Assembly: GCA_041581055.1 (NCBI GenBank)
Contig: JBFGCT010000102.1
Span: 1 to 14,294 of the forward strand
Length of the DNA: 14,294 bases
Reading direction: 5' to 3'
Source of the DNA: JBFGCT01 sp041581055
GTDB taxonomy: Bacteria > Actinomycetota > Acidimicrobiia > Acidimicrobiales > Ilumatobacteraceae
Below the pieces are notes generated by a model, which saw nothing but the letters and a program-made list of their open reading frames with translations, searched no databases and was not told where the DNA came from. Shown piece after piece: positions 1-4,750 of this stretch (position 1 is its first letter; each line of letters opens with the position of its first letter). The translations under genes and the position numbers were made by a program.

Positions 1-1
1 C

Positions 2-676
2 GAGTACCTCCACCACCACAAGATGGCCATGGTCAACCAGCGCGAGGTCGGCACCGACGTCGGCTCGTTCAACCAGGGCCTGAAGAGCGCCCTTCGTGAG
101 GACCCCGACGTTGTGCTCCTCGGCGAGATGCGCGACCTCGAGTCGATGGAGATCTCGCTCTCGCTCGCCGAGACCGGCCACCTCGTGTTCGCCACCCTGC
201 ACACCAACGACGCGGCGCAGGCCCTCGACCGCATCATCGACGTGTTCCCCGCCGAGCGCCGCAACCAGATCCAGATCATGCTCGCCGGCGCGCTCCAGGG
301 GGTCATCTCCCAGCGCCTCCTCCCGGCGATCGGCGGCGGCCGCGTCGCCGGCTACGAGGTGATGGTCGCCAACGAGGCGATCCGCAACCTCGTCCGCGAG
401 GGCAAGTCGCGCCAGATGCGAAACATGATCGCCACCGGCGGCGCCGAGGGCATGCAGACGATCGAGATGGACCTCGCCCGCCTGGTCGCCGCCGGGCTGA
501 TCTCGATGGAGGTCGCGATGGACGCCAGCGCCTACCCCAAGGAGGTCCAGGCGCAGATGGCGACCGCCCGCGCCCAACTCCAGGCTCAGGCGACGATGGG
601 CACCGGCCAGGCCGGCTCGTCGGGCGCGGGCACCTACGCCGGGCAGCCCGGCGAACCCGCGCCGGCTTCGGCCTGA
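2..676 (+). CDS. pilT: PilT twitching-motility ATPase, C-terminal part (5' end outside window)
   Basis: Hexameric AAA-type ATPase of the type IV pilus that powers pilin disassembly and retraction at the inner face of the membrane. The reading frame is open from base 2, so the N-terminal domain and Walker A lie upstream. Visible PilT hallmarks, in order, are the VNQREVGTD segment, the Walker B-type stretch VVLLGEMRDLES, the His box GHLVFATLHTNDA, the RIIDVFP segment, QGVISQRLLP, and AIRNLVREGK, which corresponds to the AIRNLIRE signature used to tell PilT from PilB. The domain is followed by a tail of about 45 residues rich in Ala, Gln, Gly and Pro, longer than in textbook PilT and low in complexity. 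The gene is followed after 33 bp by the DUF429-like gene and, further on, by two pilin genes, which fits a pilus locus. PilT identity is highly likely; a PilU-like paralogue is the main alternative. Confidence 0.95.
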   Translation, partial: EYLHHHKMAMVNQREVGTDVGSFNQGLKSALREDPDVVLLGEMRDLESMEISLSLAETGHLVFATLHTNDAAQALDRIIDVFPAERRNQIQIMLAGALQGVISQRLLPAIGGGRVAGYEVMVANEAIRNLVREGKSRQMRNMIATGGAEGMQTIEMDLARLVAAGLISMEVAMDASAYPKEVQAQMATARAQLQAQATMGTGQAGSSGAGTYAGQPGEPAPASA

Positions 677-709
677 CTCCATCCACACGGCGGCACGGAG
701 GGACGGGAC

Positions 710-1429
710 ATGGCGGCCAAGAAGTTGCCCTACAAGAACCTCGCGGGGATCACCCCCTGCCCGGGGGGCTGGCTCGTGCTGCCCGCCCGGATGGCCGGGG
801 TCACCGTGACGTGCGAAGAGGCGTTCGTGCTCAAGCGCCTCGGCGACGTTCTCGACTGGCGCCCGAAGTTCGACACCGCAGCGATCAACATCCCGATGGG
901 GTTGAACGACTATGCGAGCGGCGAGTTCCGCGAGTGCGACCTCGACGCGCGCGAGTTCGTCGGTTGGCCGCGCGTCGTCGGAATCCACGGCGTGCCGAGC
1001 CGGGAGGCGTTCCGCGCCGAGAACCAGGAGGAGATGGCCAAGATCGAGCCGTGGATGACCAAGCACGACTTCCGCCGCCTGCGCTGGTTGCGCGAGGCCG
1101 AGCGGGAGCTCCAGCCGTTCCACTCCCGGAGCATCTATCCGGCCCACCCGGACGTGTCGTTCACGGCGATGAACGGCGACGTGCCGCTGAAGACGTCCCC
1201 GTTCCACGCCGACGGACAGGTCGAGCGGCTCGAGCTGATCCGCCAGCAGCTGCCCGGCATCGACGACGTGATCACCCGCGTGCCACCTGACGGCGCCGCC
1301 CCCGTCCACGTGATGCAGGCCGCGGCGATGCTGTGGACCGCCCGCCGCGGCTCCGGCCGGGCGATCAGCCGATTCCCCCTGGATCCGACCTGGGATGAGG
1401 TCGGCATGCGCAAAGAACTCGTGAGATAG
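710..1429 (+). CDS. DUF429-like (RNase H-fold nuclease family) protein lacking the acidic active-site residues
   Basis: A 239-residue protein whose layout matches DUF429, a family predicted to have an RNase H-like fold. Family landmarks kept are PGGW (18-21), IPMGL (61-65), R-x-CD-x-x-AR (74-81), HPDVSF (146-151) and WTARR (209-213). The acidic residues that I recall as conserved are replaced: GVDG has become GITP (Thr15), the Asp before IPxGL is Asn60, the Glu of EVHPE is Pro144, and the late DDxxD motif reads V-H-V-M-Q (199-203). Catalysis by the family mechanism is therefore unlikely; a binding or scaffold role is an inference. The ATG has a good ribosome binding site, GGAGGGA at 698-704. 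It follows pilT by 33 bp on the same strand, so it is probably co-transcribed with the pilus gene. The family assignment comes from motif recall and was not searched. Nothing in the reading frame suggests decay. Confidence 0.7.
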   Translation: MAAKKLPYKNLAGITPCPGGWLVLPARMAGVTVTCEEAFVLKRLGDVLDWRPKFDTAAINIPMGLNDYASGEFRECDLDAREFVGWPRVVGIHGVPSREAFRAENQEEMAKIEPWMTKHDFRRLRWLREAERELQPFHSRSIYPAHPDVSFTAMNGDVPLKTSPFHADGQVERLELIRQQLPGIDDVITRVPPDGAAPVHVMQAAAMLWTARRGSGRAISRFPLDPTWDEVGMRKELVR

Positions 1430-1480
1430 GGGCTGAGATTGGGCTGGAGCGGCCGCCTCGCGGCGTCACCGACGTCGGTC

Positions 1481-1516
1481 GTTGCCCGGCCCGGGCGTCA
1501 GCGAACGGCGGGCAAC
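1481..1516. terminator. Inverted repeat between convergent genes, possible bidirectional terminator
   Basis: GTTGCCCG (1481-1488) and CGGGCAAC (1509-1516) are perfect 8-bp complements around a 20-nt loop that itself contains the palindrome GCCCGGGC (1489-1496, repeated at 1519-1526). It lies in the 105-bp gap between the stop of the DUF429-like gene and the stop of the opposing coiled-coil gene, where a shared terminator is expected. There is no T-tract, so this is only a candidate. Confidence 0.4.
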
Positions 1517-1534
1517 CTGCCCGGGCTCGGCGGA

Positions 1535-2053
1535 TCAGGCCAGGCTGAGGTCGGAGATCGGGCCCGCGGAGGCCGGGGGTGGGAGCGTCGCCAGCTTGGG
1601 CTCGAACAGCGCCGTGATCGCGTCGGCCAGCGCCTTCTGGCGGGCCAGGCAGTCGGCCAACCCGTCGCGGATCTCGGCGACCGAGCGCTCGAGGGCGTCG
1701 AGGCGGTTGTCGATGTCCGGTGAGTTCCAGCCCGAGGCCGACGGGGTGTGTCCGTCGAGCGCCTCGACCCGGTCGGCGCGCTCCCGTTCGACGAGTTCGA
1801 TGAGCCGTCGCTCCGTGCGCTCGGTCTCGGCGCGGGACTCGGCGCGGGCGAGTTCGACCTGTTCCTGCGCGATCTGAGCGTAGGCGGCCATCGACGTGAA
1901 CTGGCTGTTGATCTGCAGCTCGACCTGCTTGACGCGGTCGTGCACCTCGAGCAACAGCGCGTCGCTCGCCGCGGCGTCCTCGTCGCCGAAGAATCCGTCG
2001 CCGGCGTCTCCGGCGGCGCCTCGGTCGCTGAGTTCTCTGGTCTTGCCGAACAT
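1535..2053 (-). CDS. Coiled-coil protein of unknown function next to the pilins
   Basis: I do not recognise a family. From the ATG at 2053 the protein has 172 residues: a short acidic, Gly/Asp-rich N-terminus (about 8-30), a long charged helix (about 32-95) rich in Glu, Arg, Ala and Leu with heptad character (for example ERTERRLIELVERERADRVEAL), a Pro/Ser/Gly break, a second amphipathic helix (about 112-145, NRLDALERSVAEIRDGLADCLARQ), and a Pro/Ala tail. There is no signal peptide or membrane segment, so it is probably cytosolic and oligomeric. The start is uncertain: in-frame ATG codons at 2113 and 2110 would add 20 residues, but MFGKTREL looks more natural and neither start has a clear ribosome binding site. 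It is divergent from the first pilin gene (234-bp gap) and convergent with the pilT-side gene. A role in pilus assembly or regulation is a guess from position only. Confidence 0.7.
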   Translation of the reverse strand: MFGKTRELSDRGAAGDAGDGFFGDEDAAASDALLLEVHDRVKQVELQINSQFTSMAAYAQIAQEQVELARAESRAETERTERRLIELVERERADRVEALDGHTPSASGWNSPDIDNRLDALERSVAEIRDGLADCLARQKALADAITALFEPKLATLPPPASAGPISDLSLA

Positions 2054-2226
2054 CGTCGTCGCGTCAGTCCTGTGCTCGCGGGCCTCGCCTCCTGCGAAGC
2101 CGTACCTCATCATCGGCGCGTCCGCCGCCGATCTTGAGGGGCCGATTGCGTACGACGTCTTGACGATTTTCTGCTCAAGGTCGTCCCCGACGCTCCGAAG
2201 AACTAATTGCGCTACGGGAGATGGAC

Positions 2227-2246
2227 CTCACGGAGCGCTTCGTGAG
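2227..2246 (+). promoter_or_regulatory. 20-bp near-perfect palindrome upstream of the first pilin gene
   Basis: CTCACGGAGCGCTTCGTGAG is palindromic except for one mismatched pair, which becomes G-U in RNA. As RNA it folds into a 9-bp stem with a GCGC tetraloop. It ends 41 nt before the pilin ATG, upstream of the ribosome binding site, so it could be an operator or a 5'-leader hairpin. The rest of the 234-bp gap is notably less GC-rich, with stretches such as TTGACGATTTTC (2160-2171) and AACTAATTG (2201-2209). I could not pair a convincing -35 with a -10 there. Confidence 0.45.
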
Positions 2247-2287
2247 AAACACATCATCCACATGAAGAGCGGAAGGAACGCAGAATC

Positions 2288-2686
2288 ATGCAGAACAAGG
2301 ACAAGGGCTTCACACTGGTGGAGCTGCTCATCGTCATCGTCATCCTCGGCATCCTGGCCACCGTCACGGTGTTCGCGGTGCGAGGCATCACCGACCAGGG
2401 TCAGCAGTCGGCCTGCGACGCCGACCGCAAGACCCTCCAGACGGCCACCGAGGCGTTCTTCGCCCAGTTCGGTGGCACCATCATCCCGGTGAACGACACC
2501 CAGCAGACGGCGGCCTACACCGCCGCTGTCGCGGCCGGCACCGCCGACCCGCTGCCGACCCCGCCGGCGGCCGACTTCGAGACCGAGCAGACGCTGATGG
2601 CGTCGAAGCTCATCGTCGAGGCGTCCGGCAACTACGACGTCAGCGCAGCCGGCGTCGTCACCGCCACGGTCCCCGGCGACTGCTGA
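2288..2686 (+). CDS. pilA: Type IV pilin (major-pilin-like prepilin)
   Basis: A 132-residue prepilin and a structural subunit of a type IV pilus. The leader is very short and charged (MQNKDKG); prepilin peptidase would cut after Gly7, before Phe8, with the conserved Glu at mature +5 (Glu12). The hydrophobic N-terminal helix FTLVELLIVIVILGILATV runs to about residue 33. The head domain is small and has only two cysteines, Cys43 (mature 36) and Cys132, the very last residue, which suggests a disulfide closing the whole head. The ribosome binding site is GGAAGGA at 2271-2277, 10 nt before the ATG. The gene is followed by a strong hairpin and then by a paralogue with the same plan, so it looks like half of a tandem duplication. 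Its own promoter region, good ribosome binding site and terminator make it the better candidate for the abundant pilin; that ranking is an inference. Confidence 0.93.
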   Translation: MQNKDKGFTLVELLIVIVILGILATVTVFAVRGITDQGQQSACDADRKTLQTATEAFFAQFGGTIIPVNDTQQTAAYTAAVAAGTADPLPTPPAADFETEQTLMASKLIVEASGNYDVSAAGVVTATVPGDC

Positions 2687-2711
2687 TCGCAGCGACGAAG
2701 ACACGTACTGA

Positions 2712-2745
2712 GAAGACCCCGTCGGCTCCGGCCGGCGGGGTCTTC
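2712..2745 (+). terminator. Strong hairpin terminator after the first pilin gene
   Basis: GAAGACCCCGTCGG (2712-2725) pairs with CCGGCGGGGTCTTC (2732-2745) in a 14-bp stem with a single G-T wobble and a 6-nt loop. It starts 25 nt after the pilin stop codon. There is no long T-run, as is common in high-GC actinobacteria. It probably limits or attenuates transcription into the second pilin gene. Confidence 0.75.
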
Positions 2746-2826
2746 CCGCGTCTCGGGCCAGCCCCGGCGCAGGCGCCGGCCCGGCCACGTACTTCAGTTC
2801 CGGCCCGCCGATGCCGACGACATGGT

Positions 2827-3192
2827 ATGACGACCCACGCCTCCGCCCGACGTCGCGATGATCGGGGCTTCTCGCTCGTCGAGATCCTGATCGTGATCGT
2901 GGTGCTCGGCGTCCTGGCGACGGTCAGCGTCTTCGCCGTGCGCGGGATCACCGACCGGGGCGAGCAGGCGAGCTGCGACGAGGACCGCCGGATCATGCTC
3001 ACCGCGGTGGAGTCGTATTTCGCGCAGGAGGGCGGCGCCGCCATCGCCACGAGCAACCCGGCGGTTCCGGGCGTCACCGGGTTGACGCCCGAGGACACGC
3101 TCGTCGCCGCCGGGTTCCTGGCCACGATCTCCGAACTGCACGACGTCGACGGGTCCGGGTCCGTGACGGCCGCCGCGTCGGCGGGCTGCTGA
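2827..3192 (+). CDS. Second type IV pilin, paralogue of the upstream pilin
   Basis: A 121-residue prepilin with a longer basic leader (MTTHASARRRDDRG), predicted cleavage between Gly14 and Phe15, and Glu19 at mature +5. The helix FSLVEILIVIVVLGVLATV and the following FAVRGITDRGEQASCDEDRR segment align almost residue for residue with the first pilin (FAVRGITDQGQQSACDADRK), so the two arose by duplication; the heads diverge afterwards. Again there are only two cysteines, Cys50 (mature 36, same place) and Cys121, the last residue. No good ribosome binding site is visible before the ATG at 2827, and an out-of-frame ATG lies at 2822-2824. With the strong hairpin upstream, this suggests low expression, as expected of a minor pilin (an inference). 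It is convergent with the thioredoxin-like lipoprotein gene, whose stop lies 37 bp away. Confidence 0.9.
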   Translation: MTTHASARRRDDRGFSLVEILIVIVVLGVLATVSVFAVRGITDRGEQASCDEDRRIMLTAVESYFAQEGGAAIATSNPAVPGVTGLTPEDTLVAAGFLATISELHDVDGSGSVTAAASAGC

Positions 3193-3229
3193 CGCCGGGT
3201 CGCGCCCGGACCGCTCGGCGACCGCTTGG

Positions 3230-3829
3230 TCAGGTTCCGGCGAACGGGGCGGCCAGTTCCAGGACCTCGTCCTCCGGGAACGCCCCGAGCCAGCCGCCGA
3301 GCACCTCGCCGTTCGGGCCGAGCATCACGGCCGTCGGCTGCGACCGGACCCCGATCACCTGCCACGAGACGAAGGACTCGTCCCACAGCATCGTGAACGA
3401 GCGGGTTCCGAAGCGGTCGACGAACTCATGGGCCTCGCCGAGGCTGTCCTGTGTGCCGAGGCCGATGACCTCGACGGCGTCTGCGTGATCTCGAGCGAAC
3501 TGCTCGACGTCGGGCGCCTCCCGACGGCAGGTGGGTCAATGCGGCGCCCACATCCAGAGCAGGACAGGTTTCTCCGCCGGCAGGATGTTGCGCAGGTTCG
3601 CTTTCTGCCCGGTGCTCACGTTGTCGATCACCAGGTCGGGCAACGGGTTGCTCTCGATGTCGGAGGCGGCGGCCACGGTCGGGCCGCCGAGATCGCGGCC
3701 GAGGAAGTCGATCGACTCGGCGCCCGGCGCCCGTTCGCTGTCACCGCCGCCGCCGCACGCGGCCATGACGACTGCGCCGACCAGCGCGCCGGCCATCGCG
3801 CGGCGGCGCGCTGTCCGAAGGAGTCCCAT
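3230..3829 (-). CDS. Thioredoxin/TlpA-like lipoprotein with in-frame TGA at the CxxC site: candidate selenoprotein
   Basis: Read through TGA at 3536-3538, this is one frame of 199 codons. Residues 1-25 are a lipoprotein signal peptide (Arg-rich start, hydrophobic core, lipobox VMAAC with Cys25). A thioredoxin-fold domain follows: PDLVIDNVSTGQKANLRNIL (64-83), the strand PVLLWMWAP (88-96), the active site H97-TGA98-P99-T100-C101, then RREAPDVEQFARDH, VEVIGLGTQD, and the cis-Pro segment RSQPTAVMLGPNG (Pro165) with GGWLGAFPEDEVLEL near the end. Relatives have W-C-P-x-C here, so TGA takes the place of the first, reactive Cys, giving UxxC if decoded as selenocysteine. A SECIS-like hairpin follows. 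If not decoded, the product is a 97-residue fragment lacking most of the domain. The start may instead be GTG at 3832, one codon earlier. It lies outside the cytoplasm and would reduce or oxidise thiols; the neighbouring Cys-containing pilins are possible partners (an inference). Alternatives are a nonsense pseudogene or a base-call error. Confidence 0.75.
3508..3526 (-). promoter_or_regulatory. SECIS-like stem-loop just after the in-frame TGA
   Basis: On the coding (minus) strand CGTCGGG and CCCGACG form a perfect 7-bp stem around the 5-nt loop AGGCG. Sixteen nucleotides separate the TGA from the loop. A second, lower 4-bp helix (CTGC with GCAG) can stack below it across a 4-nt bulge. Bacterial SECIS elements are small hairpins directly after the UGA, with a G at the start of the apical loop, so the geometry fits. 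In sequence this GC-rich a 7-bp stem can occur by chance. Confidence 0.45.
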
Positions 3830-3927
3830 CACGGCCACATTGTCATCGGTCGCCGCTCGTCTCGCGCCTGGTCCGGGGGCGAGTTCCGCGAACGTTTCGC
3901 GTCTCGGCGCGCCGGCGCCGGGGCGGA

Positions 3928-4677
3928 TCAGGCCGTTCCGGCCTGGGCGGCGACCGCCGCGGCGGCCGCGGCGACCGCGTCGGCGTCGCCGAGGTACTCC
4001 GCGGCGCGCACGGCGAGACGGTCGTCGAACGTGTACCGCCGCGGGGCGCCGGTCGGGATGTTGACGTCGGCGATGTCGCCGTCGCTGACGCCCTCGAGGT
4101 GTTTGAGGAGCGCCCGCAGCGAGTTGCCGTGGGCGGTGACCAGCACGTCGAGCCCGGCGAGGAGTTGGGGGGCGATGCGGTCGAACCAGTACGGCAGCAC
4201 GCGCTCGACGACGTCCTTCAGGCACTCCGCCGCCGGGAGCACGTCGGGTGGGAGGTGGGCGTACCGCGGGTCGTTGAGCGGGTGTTCGGGGCTGTCGAGG
4301 TCGACCGGCGGCGGAGGCGTGTCGTACCCCCGGCGCCAGGCGTGCACCTGCTCGGCGCCGTGGCGGGCGGCGGTCTCTTTCTTGTCGAGCCCCTGCAGCG
4401 CGCCGTAGTGGCGCTCGTTGAGCCGCCAGCTGCGCTCGACGGGGAGCCAGACCTGTCCCATCGCCTCGAGCGCCAGGTTCTGGGTGACGACCGCCCGGGC
4501 CTGCAGCGAGGTGTGCGAGACGTCGAACACGAGACCGGCCTCGCGCATCGTCACGCCGGCGGCGGACGCCTCGGCGGCGCCTTGCTCGGTCAGCTCGACG
4601 TCGTGCCAGCCGGTGAACAGGTTCTCCAGGTTCCACACTGACTGGCCGTGGCGGAGGATGACGAGGGTTCCGGTCAT
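3928..4677 (-). CDS. gpmA: 2,3-bisphosphoglycerate-dependent phosphoglycerate mutase
   Basis: Cytosolic glycolytic and gluconeogenic enzyme interconverting 3- and 2-phosphoglycerate through a phosphohistidine. Of 249 residues, the usual dPGM length, the N-terminus is MTGTLVILRHGQSVWN with the phosphorylated His10 in the RHG motif. NLFTGWHDVELTEQG, ERHYGALQGLDKKETAARHG and TAHGNSLRALLKHLEG, carrying the second catalytic His, follow in the expected order. The C-terminus is an Ala-rich run (VAAAAAAVAAQ) not needed for the fold. The start at 4677 is chosen because the family begins right before the ILRHG strand; an upstream in-frame ATG at 4758 would add 27 unrelated residues and overlap the divergent gene. 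There is no ribosome binding site; TAGCAT lies 7 nt before the ATG, which fits a leaderless transcript. Its stop lies about 100 bp upstream of the start of the candidate selenoprotein gene on the same strand. Confidence 0.95.
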   Translation of the reverse strand: MTGTLVILRHGQSVWNLENLFTGWHDVELTEQGAAEASAAGVTMREAGLVFDVSHTSLQARAVVTQNLALEAMGQVWLPVERSWRLNERHYGALQGLDKKETAARHGAEQVHAWRRGYDTPPPPVDLDSPEHPLNDPRYAHLPPDVLPAAECLKDVVERVLPYWFDRIAPQLLAGLDVLVTAHGNSLRALLKHLEGVSDGDIADVNIPTGAPRRYTFDDRLAVRAAEYLGDADAVAAAAAAVAAQAGTA

Positions 4678-4684
4678 GGCGAGG

Positions 4685-4690
4685 ATGCTA
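4685..4690 (-). promoter_or_regulatory. -10-like element for gpmA, leaderless geometry
   Basis: On the minus strand TAGCAT (TAnnnT) stands exactly 7 nt before the gpmA ATG at 4677, and no Shine-Dalgarno sequence is present. This is the spacing expected when transcription starts at the first base of the start codon. No recognisable -35 is seen. Confidence 0.5.
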
Positions 4691-4737
4691 GAGGTGGCGC
4701 GGGCGGAGCGGCGGTGGGTCGCCGGTCGACCGTCTCG

Positions 4738-4743
4738 TAGTCT
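4738..4743 (+). promoter_or_regulatory. -10-like element for the M14 peptidase gene, leaderless geometry
   Basis: TAGTCT (TAnnnT) lies exactly 7 nt before the ATG at 4751, mirroring the arrangement in front of divergent gpmA within the same 73-bp intergenic region. No Shine-Dalgarno sequence is present. Confidence 0.5.
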
Positions 4744-4750
4744 CTCGGCG

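Noticed and set aside
2133..2179. CTTGAG and CTCAAG as a second HAIR element before the pilin gene
   Set aside because: The arms are about 35 nt apart instead of 7, and the match is only 6 bp.
2114..2287. Sigma-54 promoter for the pilin gene
   Set aside because: No TGGCAC-N5-TTGC-like pair is present in the gap.
3195..3209. CCGGG-TCGCG-CCCGG hairpin between the second pilin and the lipoprotein gene as terminator
   Set aside because: Only a 5-bp stem with no T-tract; expected by chance at this base composition.
3530..3545. Frameshift in the thioredoxin-like gene
   Set aside because: The protein similarity continues in the same frame on both sides of the TGA, so no insertion or deletion is needed; only one codon is unusual.
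3428..4408. Long plus-strand open frame over the thioredoxin-like and gpmA genes
   Set aside because: Low-complexity Arg/Ala/Ser-rich translation and antisense to two genes with clear family motifs; an effect of high GC.
3536..4636. Single long minus-strand frame running through gpmA into the lipoprotein
   Set aside because: Its upstream two thirds is an out-of-frame shadow of gpmA (Arg/Pro-rich). Only the last 97 codons, from ATG 3829, are genuine.
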